Of a stretch of 64,000 nucleotides of DNA, positions 7,334 to 15,572 are shown piece by piece. Both the position numbers and the translations under genes were made by a program. This DNA comes from Deltaproteobacteria bacterium (GTDB lineage: Bacteria; Desulfobacterota; Desulfobulbia; Desulfobulbales; Desulfocapsaceae). The DNA lies in assembly GCA_026388715.1 (NCBI GenBank), contig JAPLJF010000032.1, positions 19,684-83,683 on the forward strand, given 5' to 3'. Under the pieces are notes generated by a model. That model did no database searches. It was not told the origin of the DNA and saw only the letters and a list, made by a program, of their open reading frames with translations. Position 1 is the stretch's first letter; the number at the start of each line of letters is the position of its first letter.

Positions 7334-8362
7334 TTATTTATATTTGGCGACAAAATATTCAGCAATCTGGACGGCATTGAGGGCCGCGCCCTTGAGGATG
7401 TTGTCGGATACCACCCACATGTTGATGCCATTGGCAATGGATTCATCCTCGCGGATTCTGCCCACCAGGGTCTCAAATTTTCCTTCACAGTCAATAGCCA
7501 AAGGATAGCGGGCTAGAGTCGGCTCATCGACAAGCTGGACGCCGGGGGCATGGGATAAAAGCTCCTTGACTTCGGCGGCGCTTATCTTCTGGCGGGTCTC
7601 AATGTTCACGGCCTCGGAATGTCCGTAAACGACCGGCACCCGCACCGCGGTGGCGGTGACGCCGATGGTGTCGTCTTCAAAGATTTTTCTGGTCTCGTTG
7701 ACCATCTTCATTTCTTCCTTGGTGTAGCCATTATCAAGAAAACTGTCAATGTGCGGCAGGCAGTTGAAGGCGATTTGGTGGGGGTAGACCTTGTGTTCCA
7801 TGGGCTTGCCTGCCGCCCAGGCGCGCACCTGGGATTGCAGTTCGTCTATGGCCTTGGCCCCGGTGCCGGAGACGGCCTGATAAGTTGAGATCACCAGGCG
7901 TTTGATGCCGACCTTGTCGTAGATCGGTTTCAGGGCAACCAGCATTTGGATGGTGGAGCAGTTGGGGTTGGCGATAATGCCGCGGTTGGTGTAGCGGGCG
8001 ATGGCATGGGGGTTTACCTCGGGAACCACGAGGGGAATCTCGGGATCCATGCGGAAGGCGCTGGAGTTGTCGATAACCACGGCGCCGGCGGCAGCGGCAG
8101 CAGGGGCAAACTCCAGGGAGCGGGAAGCGCCGGCGGAAAACAGGGCGATGTCAATCCCGGTGAAGGAATCCTTGGAGAGAAGCTGCACTGCGTATTCTTT
8201 GCCGCAAAACATAATTTTTTTGCCTACTGAACGCTCGGAAGCAAGGAGTCTCAGCTCACCTATGGGAAAATTCTTCCGGCGTAATACGTCAAGCATGGCG
8301 CCGCCAACGGCCCCGGTCGCGCCGGCGATGGCAACATTATATTTTTTTTGTTCACTACTCAT
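7334..8362 (-). CDS. asd: aspartate-semialdehyde dehydrogenase
   Basis: A 342-residue NADP-dependent enzyme that makes aspartate semialdehyde for lysine, threonine, methionine and peptidoglycan. Motifs: GATGAVGGAMLDVL (dinucleotide loop), NPNCSTIQM with the catalytic Cys, and YPHQIAFNCLPHID in the C-terminal domain. Length is standard. It lies 68 bp after pssA and abuts rsmD without a gap. Confidence 0.97.
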   Translation of the reverse strand: MSSEQKKYNVAIAGATGAVGGAMLDVLRRKNFPIGELRLLASERSVGKKIMFCGKEYAVQLLSKDSFTGIDIALFSAGASRSLEFAPAAAAAGAVVIDNSSAFRMDPEIPLVVPEVNPHAIARYTNRGIIANPNCSTIQMLVALKPIYDKVGIKRLVISTYQAVSGTGAKAIDELQSQVRAWAAGKPMEHKVYPHQIAFNCLPHIDSFLDNGYTKEEMKMVNETRKIFEDDTIGVTATAVRVPVVYGHSEAVNIETRQKISAAEVKELLSHAPGVQLVDEPTLARYPLAIDCEGKFETLVGRIREDESIANGINMWVVSDNILKGAALNAVQIAEYFVAKYK

Positions 8363-8430
8363 GTTTCAATTTCCTTATCAATATTCTGTTATTTTTAAAC
8401 GTGCCTTGATTGCAAGGTTTTCTCTTGTGT

Positions 8431-9192
8431 TCAAGACGGATGCTGCTGGGAAGATACTGATGGCGTTTTCTTCAGTCCGCGAATTCTGTTATAGATGGCC
8501 ATGCTGGGTCCAGAGGCGGTATAGAGCACAAAGATCAGAAAGAGCATGACCTCATGTTCCGACGCGATCAGGATAAAGAGGAGCAACATCCCGACCAGGA
8601 TCTGAAAGGTTCGGAAGCGACCAGGCTTCGGGTTTTTGAAGCTGAGGTACTTGTGGGTGGAGACCATCAGGTAGGAGAGCAGATAGACAAGCAGCAGCAG
8701 AGAGATGTGCTTGACCTCGCCGGTGATGCCAAGATAATGGCAAAACAGGACGCTGGTGACAATCATGGCCGCAGCGGCAGGGCAAGGCAGGCCGACGAAA
8801 TCCTTGGTGGCTGATTTCGTATCCTGAGAGTTGAAACGGGCCAGACGCAATGAGGTCATGGCCACATAGAGAAATGCTGCCAGCCAACCATAACGGCCAT
8901 ATTGATGCAGGGCCCAGAGATAGGCCAGGAGTCCGGGGGCAACGCCAAAGGAGACCATGTCGCACAGTGAATCCAGCTCCACCCCGAATTGACTGGTGGT
9001 TCTGGTCATCCGGGCGACCCGGCCGTCAAGGGCATCAAATATGGCCGCGACTAGGATGGCGATGGCTGCGTTCATGAAATCTTTATTGACAGAGGCAATC
9101 ATGGAATAAAATCCACAAAAAAGACTGGCAAGGGTGAACATGCAGGGAAGTGGGTAAAACTTTGTACTTATTTCTGGTTGATTATCTGGCAT
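8431..9192 (-). CDS. pssA: CDP-diacylglycerol-serine O-phosphatidyltransferase
   Basis: A 253-residue integral membrane enzyme making phosphatidylserine from CDP-diacylglycerol and serine. The CDP-alcohol phosphatidyltransferase signature D-x2-DG-x2-AR-x8-G-x3-D-x3-D is complete in DALDGRVAR ... GVELDSLCD near residues 49-75. Six or more hydrophobic helices follow. The phosphatidylserine decarboxylase gene lies just upstream in the same orientation, so the two consecutive steps to phosphatidylethanolamine are together; a palindromic element sits between them. Confidence 0.95.
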   Translation of the reverse strand: MPDNQPEISTKFYPLPCMFTLASLFCGFYSMIASVNKDFMNAAIAILVAAIFDALDGRVARMTRTTSQFGVELDSLCDMVSFGVAPGLLAYLWALHQYGRYGWLAAFLYVAMTSLRLARFNSQDTKSATKDFVGLPCPAAAAMIVTSVLFCHYLGITGEVKHISLLLLVYLLSYLMVSTHKYLSFKNPKPGRFRTFQILVGMLLLFILIASEHEVMLFLIFVLYTASGPSMAIYNRIRGLKKTPSVSSQQHPS

Positions 9193-9288
9193 GATAGATT
9201 CGCTCCTGTGAGGATGGTGTCAAGGAACTGCTGGAAAAAGGTGGTTGTGCATGGTGGCGCGGGTTCTCTTTTCCCGTTATGCTTTCTG

Positions 9289-9350
9289 TTTAGGAGCCGT
9301 ACGAAATAATCTTGCATTTTTGATCTGTTTGTTACGACTCCATCTGCCGT
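9289..9350. repeat. palindromic element copy 1 (degenerate)
   Basis: TTTAGGAGCCGT ... ACGACTCCATCTGCCG: the outer arms of the variable-stem palindrome family, here with mismatches and only a weak inner stem. It occupies the gap between psd and pssA. Confidence 0.6.
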
Positions 9351-9390
9351 TTCTGCCGTCCAGATGATATTGTTCTCTTTTTACAACGGC

Positions 9391-10035
9391 TCAGGGAAGA
9401 TAGCCAAGTACTGTCTCGCCCGCCCTTACTTTCTGGCCGATTGCAATTTCAAGCTGGGTCTGGGTGGGGATGTAGAGATCAACGCGGGAGCCAAAACGGA
9501 TCAGGCCGAAACGCTGGCCGCGCCGAACCTGATCGTCCACTTCCAGCCAGCAGACAATTCTTCTGGCGATAAGTCCTGCCACCTGGACAAAGGCCAGCCG
9601 GTTTCCTCGCGCGCAACTGAGAATGGTGGCGCAATGTTCATTGTACAGCGCCCCGCGGTCGCTGTCTGCTGAATAAAATTTCCCGGGAGTATAGAGAATC
9701 TTCTCAACGGTGCCGCTCACCGGGACCCGGTTGACATGGACGTTAAAGACGTTCATGAAGATGGAGATCTTATACACCTGGCCCAGGAGATATTGGTCGT
9801 CAATGATCTTTTCGATCAGGATGACCTTGCCATCAGCCGGAGAAATCAAGGCATCTTCGCTGATGGGGCCGATGCGTTCCGGGTCACGGAAAAAGCAGAT
9901 GATAAAGGTGGTCAACGCCAGTGCCGGCAGAGCGAGCAAGTCGTAGCCTAAAACCGCCAGGATAAGGGTGACAAAGGCGCTGAAGGCAATAAACGGATAC
10001 CCCTCCTTGGCAATCGGGATCTGTGGGGATATCAT
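9391..10035 (-). CDS. psd: phosphatidylserine decarboxylase proenzyme (archaeal-type)
   Basis: A 214-residue decarboxylase of the short family. Two N-terminal hydrophobic helices precede the catalytic part; the self-cleavage site that creates the pyruvoyl cofactor is FGS in LIRFGSRVDLY, the variant of LGST. HVNRVPVSG is another family landmark. The start overlaps the ilvH stop by four bases (ATGA), giving coupling. It converts phosphatidylserine to phosphatidylethanolamine. Confidence 0.94.
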   Translation of the reverse strand: MISPQIPIAKEGYPFIAFSAFVTLILAVLGYDLLALPALALTTFIICFFRDPERIGPISEDALISPADGKVILIEKIIDDQYLLGQVYKISIFMNVFNVHVNRVPVSGTVEKILYTPGKFYSADSDRGALYNEHCATILSCARGNRLAFVQVAGLIARRIVCWLEVDDQVRRGQRFGLIRFGSRVDLYIPTQTQLEIAIGQKVRAGETVLGYLP

Positions 10036-10514
10036 TTTTTGCTGGCCCTGGCCATGGCAATAGTGCCGGTGCGGACGATCTCCTGAATGCCGATTGGCTT
10101 CAGGATGTCAATAATGGCCTGGACCTTTGATGCCGACCCGGTCACCTCAACCGCATAGGATTTGGGACTGACATCGACGACCTTCCCCCGGAAGATATCA
10201 ATGACCCGCAGAACCTCGGCCCTGGTCTGGGCCTCGGCCTTGACCCGGATCAGGACCATCTCCCGCTCCACATACTCGCTGTCGCTGATATCGGTAACCT
10301 TGATGACATCAATGAGTTTGTGGAGCTGTTTGGTTATCTGCTCAATAATGGCCTCGTCGCCGCGGGTGACCAGGGTCAGGCAGGAGATGGTGGGTTCCAG
10401 GGTCTCGGCGACACTGAGGCTTTCGATGTTAAAGCCGCGGCCACTGAACAGACCGGTGACCCTGGAAAGCACTCCCGGCTTATTTTGAAGAAGTACGGAA
10501 ATTGTATGTTTCAT
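10032..10514 (-). CDS. ilvH: acetolactate synthase small (regulatory) subunit
   Basis: A 160-residue ACT-domain protein that binds valine and regulates IlvB. MKHTISVLLQNKPGVLSRVTGLFSGRG is the standard N-terminus, so ATG at 10514 is used, not the longer frame to 10670 that would run into ilvB. Two ACT-like halves are visible. It follows ilvB by 79 bp and overlaps psd by four bases. Confidence 0.95.
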   Translation of the reverse strand: MKHTISVLLQNKPGVLSRVTGLFSGRGFNIESLSVAETLEPTISCLTLVTRGDEAIIEQITKQLHKLIDVIKVTDISDSEYVEREMVLIRVKAEAQTRAEVLRVIDIFRGKVVDVSPKSYAVEVTGSASKVQAIIDILKPIGIQEIVRTGTIAMARASKK

Positions 10515-10593
10515 CTGTTTGTCCTGTGCAAAGGAGATCTCTAAGGGAGTGGGCTTCCCTGATTTTTTCAGTAAATAAGGCGCCGGATCGGGC

Positions 10594-12294
10594 TTAGACC
10601 AGAAGCATCTCGGTGGTGGCCTTTCCTGCCGGTACCATCGGGAAAACACATTCTTCCCGGGCAATGACAAAGTCCATGATAACCGTATTGTTGCTGGCCA
10701 GGGCCTCTTTGATCACCGCCTCCACCTCGCTTTTCTTGGTGGCCCGTAACCCGACCGCGCCGTATGCTTGAGCCAGCAGCACAAAGTCGGGGGTAACCTC
10801 CATGACGGTTCCGGCGTAGCGTTTATTGTAGAAAAGTTCCTGCCACTGCCGCACCATCCCCAGGTAATTATTATTGAGAATGGCAATCTTGACCGGACAC
10901 TTATACTGTTTGGCCGTGGCCAGTTCCTGGATATTCATCTGGATGGAACCGTCACCCGCCACATCAATAACTGTTTTTTCGGGAAATGCCATCTTGGCGC
11001 CGATAGCGGCAGGCAAACCATAACCCATGGTGCCGAGTCCGCCGGAAGTGGCCCATTGGCGTGGTTTGTTGAACTTGTAAAACTGGGCGGCCCACATCTG
11101 ATTCTGGCCAACCTCGGTGGTGATAATGGCATCACCATGGGTGAGTTCGTCAAGCTTTTCGATAACATATTGGGGCTTGATGATTTCCCCTTCATCAAGG
11201 TACGACATGGGGTGTTTTTTTGTCCACTCGTCAATGGTTGCGCGCCATGGTTCATGGCTTGCCGCCACCTGATCCCGGTTGAAATCGCTGGCGGTGTTGA
11301 ACCAGGTGTTCATGGCGTTGAGGGCATGTTTACAGTCGGCGACAATAGGGATGTCAACCTTGACATTTTTACTGATTGAGGTGGGATCGATATCAATATG
11401 GATGATGGTGGCATGGGGGGCAAAGGCGTCGAGCCGGCCGGTTACCCGGTCATCAAAGCGGGCGCCGACGGCAATCAGGAGGTCACTGTGGGCAACGGCC
11501 ATGTTGGCGGTATAACTGCCATGCATGCCGAGCATGCCCATGGACAGCGGGTCGCTGCCGGGAAAACCGCCAAGGCCCATCAAGGTCATGGTGACCGGGA
11601 TGTTGAGTTTTCTGGCCAGCTCAGTCAGTTCTTCGCTGGCATTGGATAAAATGACACCGCCGCCGACATAGAGTACCGGATTCTTGGCCTTGATGATCTG
11701 TTTACATGCCTTCTCTATCTGGCCTGGGTGTGGCTCATAGGTGGGCTGATAGGTCTGCATCCGGATTGGCTTTTTCTCGGGAAAGTCAATCATCTTGGCG
11801 ACAATATCCTTGGGCAGATCGACCAGTACCGGACCTGGACGGCCGGTGCGGGCGATGTGGAAGGCCTCGCGCAGGGTGGGTACCAGGTCTTTGGCGTCTT
11901 TCACCAGATAATTATGTTTGGTGCAGGGGCGGGTGATGCCGACGATATCCACCTCCTGGAAGGCATCATTGCCGATCAGAGCTGTGGGCACCTGACCGGT
12001 GAGGATAACCATGGGGATGGAGTCCATATAGGCCGTGGCAATGGCCGTTACGCCATTGGTAGCACCCGGGCCTGACGTGAGCAGGGCGACACCGACTTCG
12101 CCGGTTACCCTGGCCAGGCCGTCAGCCGCATGGACGGCGCCTTGTTCGTGGCGGACGAGTACATTCGTGATATCGGAATCCATCAGGGCGTCAAAGAGAT
12201 CAATGACCGCGCCGCCGGGGAAACCAAAAATGATTTTTACGCCTTCTTCCTGAAGGCATCGTATAATAGCTTGTGAACCGCTAATTTTTTCCAT
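10594..12294 (-). CDS. ilvB: acetolactate synthase large subunit
   Basis: A 566-residue ThDP/FAD enzyme catalysing the first common step of branched-chain amino acid synthesis. Visible landmarks are FGFPGGAVIDLFD, the catalytic Glu in RHEQGAVHAADG, and the ThDP motif GDGS ... LNNNYLGMV. ATG at 12294 (MEKISGSQ) is preferred to an ATG six codons earlier because AAGGAAGAGG stands just before it. It heads the ilvB-ilvH-psd run. Confidence 0.96.
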   Translation of the reverse strand: MEKISGSQAIIRCLQEEGVKIIFGFPGGAVIDLFDALMDSDITNVLVRHEQGAVHAADGLARVTGEVGVALLTSGPGATNGVTAIATAYMDSIPMVILTGQVPTALIGNDAFQEVDIVGITRPCTKHNYLVKDAKDLVPTLREAFHIARTGRPGPVLVDLPKDIVAKMIDFPEKKPIRMQTYQPTYEPHPGQIEKACKQIIKAKNPVLYVGGGVILSNASEELTELARKLNIPVTMTLMGLGGFPGSDPLSMGMLGMHGSYTANMAVAHSDLLIAVGARFDDRVTGRLDAFAPHATIIHIDIDPTSISKNVKVDIPIVADCKHALNAMNTWFNTASDFNRDQVAASHEPWRATIDEWTKKHPMSYLDEGEIIKPQYVIEKLDELTHGDAIITTEVGQNQMWAAQFYKFNKPRQWATSGGLGTMGYGLPAAIGAKMAFPEKTVIDVAGDGSIQMNIQELATAKQYKCPVKIAILNNNYLGMVRQWQELFYNKRYAGTVMEVTPDFVLLAQAYGAVGLRATKKSEVEAVIKEALASNNTVIMDFVIAREECVFPMVPAGKATTEMLLV

Positions 12295-12630
12295 GAAGCC
12301 TCTTCCTTTCATTTATTGAGGTTTTTCAGAAAAGTTGACAATCTTGCAAAAAAATCTCTGAGCTTGCCTGCTTTGATTCCAGTAAAATAACTATATTCAT
12401 AGTCGGCATCAGGTGTAGTCCCCAGACTCAAATCCAACCAGAATATAATAATATAATTATGCCAAAATAATATGTAAAGAACCAGTTTATATATCTATGA
12501 ACAGGAATAATGTCAAGAATGAAGGTTGCTTCTGGGAATAATTCCTTGAATGCTCTCTCTGTCGATAAAACATTGAAGCGGGTGACTGGTAGAGACGTTG
12601 TCCTGGCAGGAAAAGATATGAAAAAGTTGC
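12295..12630. other. ilvB upstream region, AT-rich, no gene
   Basis: Control region between divergent ilvB and the leucine leader. On the minus strand a 27-codon frame at 12409-12326 contains Ile-Val-Ile-Leu-Leu, but it has no clear ribosome site and no terminator after it, so I do not call an attenuator. A run of TATAAT-like sequences at 12440-12475 could hold the ilvB promoter. Confidence 0.4.
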
Positions 12631-12659
12631 TTGACAAGGATCGGTGATCGAGTTTAATT
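12631..12659 (+). promoter_or_regulatory. sigma-70 promoter of the leucine operon leader
   Basis: TTGACA, 17 bp, TTAATT: a near-ideal housekeeping promoter 46 bp upstream of the leader peptide start. Confidence 0.75.
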
Positions 12660-12704
12660 TACTGGTACTCTTGTAAACAATTCTATTTTTGTGGATTATA
12701 AATA

Positions 12705-12785
12705 ATGACTGCTTACTTTTCTCTCTCACTGCTGCTATTAGGCGCTCTTCCAGTTCGGGCTGTGGCAGGGATAATGAAATTCTGA
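12705..12785 (+). CDS. leuL: leucine operon leader peptide
   Basis: A 26-codon reading frame (MTAYFSLSLLLLGALPVR...) with four consecutive leucine codons at 12729-12740, including the usually rare CTA and TTA, plus Leu at 12723 and 12747. It lies between a strong promoter and a GC-rich terminator, with leuA next. E. coli leuL has the same Leu4 arrangement. When charged tRNA-Leu is scarce the ribosome should stall here and prevent the terminator at 12813 from forming. The ribosome site is weak (GGA), as often in leaders. Confidence 0.8.
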   Translation: MTAYFSLSLLLLGALPVRAVAGIMKF

Positions 12786-12812
12786 TTGTTTGCAAATAAC
12801 CAGTAAATCCCA

Positions 12813-12842
12813 AGGCCGCGGTTCAAAACCCCGGCCTTTTTT
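12813..12842 (+). terminator. attenuator terminator before leuA
   Basis: GGCCGcGG-ttcaaaa-CCcCGGCC followed by TTTTTTT, 28 bp after the leader stop codon. GC-rich stem plus T tract make an intrinsic terminator in the position expected for leucine attenuation. Confidence 0.8.
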
Positions 12843-12844
12843 TA

Positions 12845-12955
12845 TTTAGGTGCCGTTATGAAATAAGCAATGCCTTTTTGCTTATTTTATTACGGCACCT
12901 TATGCCGCTTCAAAGAAACAGCCATTTTTTTACGGCTGTTTCTTTGAGCGGTGTC
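12845..12955. repeat. palindromic element copy 2 with second hairpin
   Basis: Outer arms AGGTGCCGTTA/TTACGGCACCT enclose an inner stem AAATAAGCAA/TTGCTTATTT, followed by TATGCCGC and a second perfect 13-bp hairpin CAAAGAAACAGCC/GGCTGTTTCTTTG at 12911-12946. The same two-hairpin layout recurs behind the TonB gene at 59629. A stray GCGGCATAAGGAG just before leuA supplies its ribosome site. Confidence 0.8.
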
Positions 12956-13037
12956 TGGTAGATAATACGGACAAGCCGTTGTAATAAAATAACATCGTCG
13001 TCAGGATATTAGAGGCGGCATAAGGAGTTTGAAGGTC

Positions 13038-14723
13038 ATGAATCCTGATGCAGTGAAAAAGTATCGTCCCTATCCCCGGTTGGATCTGCCAACCCGTTCC
13101 TGGCCTGCAAAAACCATCACCAAGGCCCCTGACTGGTGCAGTGTTGATCTGCGTGACGGCAATCAGGCCCTGATTCAGCCCATGAACCTTGAGGAGAAAC
13201 TGGATCTTTTTCAACTTCTTGTGGATATCGGCTTTAAAGAGATCGAGATTGGTTTTCCCTCGGCCTCCCAGGTGGAGTTTGATTTTGCCCGGACGCTCAT
13301 TGAAAAGGGGCTGATACCCGAAGATGTGACTATCCAGATCCTGACCCCGGCTCGGGAACATCTTATCAAAAGGAGCTTTGAGGCCCTGAAAGGGGCGAGG
13401 CGCGCCATTGTTCATCTCTATAATTCGACCTCCACCCTCCAGCGTCGTGTTGTCTTTCAGATGAACAGGGCGGAGATCACCGCCCTCGCGATTGAGGGGG
13501 CGCGTCTGATCAGGGATGAGGCGGCAGTCTATCCCGAGACCTCTTTCCGGTATGAGTATTCTCCGGAAAGTTTCACCGGGACTGAACTCGATTTTGCCCT
13601 TGCGATCTGCGAGGCGGTCATGGCGGTGTGGAAGCCGACCCCGGAGAACAGGGTGATCATCAATCTCCCGGCCACCGTCGAGATGGCGACCCCCAATGTC
13701 TATGCCGATCAGATCGAGTGGTTCTGCCGGAACATGAAGCACCGGGATTGCGCCATTATCAGCCTCCATGCCCACAATGATCGCGGCTGCGCCGTTGCCG
13801 CCACTGAGCTTGCATTGATGGCCGGTGGTGACCGGGTGGAGGGGACCCTGTTTGGCAACGGGGAGCGTACCGGCAATGTCGATATCATCACCCTGGCGTT
13901 GAATATGTTTACGCAGGGGGTCAATCCCGGGTTGAATCTCCATGATATCAACCGGGTGATCGATGTCTCCGAGCGGGTGACCCGCATTCCGGTGCATGTC
14001 CGTCATCCCTATGCCGGCGAGCTGGTCTATACCGCATTTTCCGGCTCCCACCAGGATGCCATCAACAAGGGAATGAACGCCTTTGATACCACCGCTGACG
14101 GGGTATGGGCGGTTCCCTATCTGCCCATTGATCCCAGGGATGTCGGGCGGAGCTATGAGTCCATTATCCGCATCAACAGTCAGTCAGGCAAGGGCGGGGT
14201 CGCCTATGTCATGGACCGGGAGTTTGGCTTCAAGATGCCCAAGGAGATGCATCCTGAGTTTGGAGCGGTCATCCAGAAGCTCACTGACCGCGAGGGCCGG
14301 GAGTTGCAGATGGCCGAGGTCTGGACCGCCTTTAAGGAAGAGTATCTGAGCGTTGTCCGTCCTTATGGCCTGATCAGCTTCAATGTCATGAAGCGACATG
14401 TGGATACTGAAGAAGAAAGCTCTTCCGCCGATGTTGAGGCGGTCATCAGTGTCAACGGCGAGGCCAAAGCAATATCCGCCACCGGCAATGGCCCGCTGGA
14501 TGCCTTTAGCACCGCCCTGAAACAGGGACTGGGGTGTGAGTTTAATCTGTGCGGCTATCATGAACACGCCCTGACCAAGGGCTCCAGCTCCAAGGCGGTC
14601 GCCTATATCGAGACGGAATATCCCGACGGCAGGAGGTTCTGGGGGGCAGGGGTCGATACGGATATCATTATCGCCTCGATCAAGGCCATGCTGAGCAGCT
14701 TGAACCGGGCTGCCAGGTTGTAA
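13038..14723 (+). CDS. leuA: 2-isopropylmalate synthase
   Basis: A 561-residue enzyme that condenses acetyl-CoA with 2-oxoisovalerate, the committed step to leucine. Landmarks: DWCSVDLRDGNQALIQPM with metal-binding Asp, HAHNDRGCAVA with the two metal His, and GNGERTGNVD. Overall it resembles the long actinobacterial/yeast-type LeuA, with the C-terminal regulatory domain around residues 440-561. ATG at 13038 is chosen because AAGGAG lies 10 bp upstream; a TTG at 13029 is too close to it. Expression is probably set by the leader at 12631-12842. Confidence 0.95.
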   Translation: MNPDAVKKYRPYPRLDLPTRSWPAKTITKAPDWCSVDLRDGNQALIQPMNLEEKLDLFQLLVDIGFKEIEIGFPSASQVEFDFARTLIEKGLIPEDVTIQILTPAREHLIKRSFEALKGARRAIVHLYNSTSTLQRRVVFQMNRAEITALAIEGARLIRDEAAVYPETSFRYEYSPESFTGTELDFALAICEAVMAVWKPTPENRVIINLPATVEMATPNVYADQIEWFCRNMKHRDCAIISLHAHNDRGCAVAATELALMAGGDRVEGTLFGNGERTGNVDIITLALNMFTQGVNPGLNLHDINRVIDVSERVTRIPVHVRHPYAGELVYTAFSGSHQDAINKGMNAFDTTADGVWAVPYLPIDPRDVGRSYESIIRINSQSGKGGVAYVMDREFGFKMPKEMHPEFGAVIQKLTDREGRELQMAEVWTAFKEEYLSVVRPYGLISFNVMKRHVDTEEESSSADVEAVISVNGEAKAISATGNGPLDAFSTALKQGLGCEFNLCGYHEHALTKGSSSKAVAYIETEYPDGRRFWGAGVDTDIIIASIKAMLSSLNRAARL

Positions 14724-14813
14724 GAGTTCATTGATGTCAGGATGTTCGAAGTCGCGCCGATAAGCGCCGACTTCGAGCTCGCTTGCCGGCAAAATACTCA
14801 AAAGGAGAAAAAG

Positions 14814-15131
14814 ATGAAGATTATCCATCTGGCTGAGACCAGGACCTTTGACGAAAAAGGTTTGAAGCGGTTCTTGCTCCATGATGCACCTTATTTCAGG
14901 ATCTTGAATTTCAACCTGCAGGCGGGGCAGATCTTTCCGGTGCACCACCATCCCGCCGAAGGGCAGGTGAGTATCCAGGTCGTTGAGGGAAGCGGCCAGT
15001 TTCTGGGGGAAGACGGGGCAGCGATTCCTGCCGTGGCCGGTGATATCCTGGTCTGTGATATCAGCGAGCCGCATGGGGTTAAAGCCGATACGGATATGCG
15101 CATCCTGGTCACCATTGCCCCTCCTTTTTGA
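14814..15131 (+). CDS. small cupin-fold protein
   Basis: A 105-residue single-domain cupin. The metal-binding motif reads HHHPAEGQ near residue 42, with a later HG in ISEPHGVKA. AAAGGAGAA precedes the ATG at 14814, which excludes the longer frame from 14742. It lies 90 bp downstream of leuA. Such cupins bind a metal and may sense or convert a small molecule; no specific function can be given. Confidence 0.75.
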   Translation: MKIIHLAETRTFDEKGLKRFLLHDAPYFRILNFNLQAGQIFPVHHHPAEGQVSIQVVEGSGQFLGEDGAAIPAVAGDILVCDISEPHGVKADTDMRILVTIAPPF

Positions 15132-15166
15132 AAGAAAAAAATGAGGTTGAATAGAGAACCTGGATT

Positions 15167-15424
15167 TTATGGCCGCAGGTTTACCTCTTCCAGAAACCCC
15201 TGAATTTTCTCGCGGCTGAGAAAAAAGCCGGTCAGGGTCGTGTTGCCACTTTTCAGGGTGGGGATAAAGCGAACACCATCCTTCCAGGCCCGCAGAGGGT
15301 TGGTGACAATATCTACTTCTTCAACATGGATGTCAGGCTTGCTGTCGATTAACTCATACAGAGTTTTACGGGCCATGTGGCACCGTGGTCAAAGGGCTGA
15401 ACGGTAAAGAGTGATATTGATCAT
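15167..15424 (-). CDS. thioredoxin-fold selenoprotein with UxxC motif (UGA read as Sec)
   Basis: Starting at ATG 15424 the frame reads MINITLYRSAL, then TGA (15391-15389), then PRCHMARKTLYEL and on to a normal stop, 85 codons in all. Treating TGA as selenocysteine gives a U-P-R-C redox motif directly after a beta strand and before a helix, where glutaredoxin-like proteins carry CPRC. The remainder shows the fold's cis-Pro loop (RFIPTLKSGN). A good ribosome site (AGGAG) precedes ATG 15424, and no strong one precedes the internal ATG at 15376, which would lose the first strand and both active-site positions. A hairpin follows the UGA. Without Sec insertion it would be a nonsense-disrupted gene. 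Confidence 0.75.
15368..15386 (-). promoter_or_regulatory. candidate bacterial SECIS hairpin
   Basis: Two bases after the UGA the RNA can fold as ACGG-u-GCCA-ca-UGGC-CCGU, an 8-bp stem with one bulged U; opening the top pair gives a GCC/GGC stem with an ACAU loop. Position suits a bSECIS, though the stem is shorter than that of E. coli fdhF. Confidence 0.5.
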
Positions 15425-15480
15425 GGGAGAGGCGCTCCTGCCTGCTGGTTTAAGCTATCCGATAGGGAGATGAATACTAT

Positions 15481-15509
15481 TTGACGTTGCTTCCTCTGCA
15501 GGATACACT
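15481..15509 (+). promoter_or_regulatory. promoter of the acyl-CoA/deacetylase operon
   Basis: TTGACG, 17 bp, TACACT, ending 63 bp before the HDAC-like gene. Good sigma-70 match. Confidence 0.55.
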
Positions 15510-15572
15510 AAAAGAAAGGAATTATTCAAGGTACCTTCCTGTTAGTTTCATAATCTCTCCACTCAGGTGATT

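Noticed and set aside
12326..12409. 27-codon leader with IVILL upstream of ilvB on the minus strand
   Set aside because: No ribosome site and no terminator after it; a five-residue branched-chain run can arise by chance in AT-rich DNA.
12930..14051. 373-residue open frame on the minus strand opposite leuA
   Set aside because: Composition is low-complexity and it lies wholly opposite a certain gene; no start signal or family.
14750..14777. hairpin GAAGTCG...CGACTTC after leuA as a terminator
   Set aside because: No T tract follows and the cupin gene is close behind; it may simply be a spacer hairpin.
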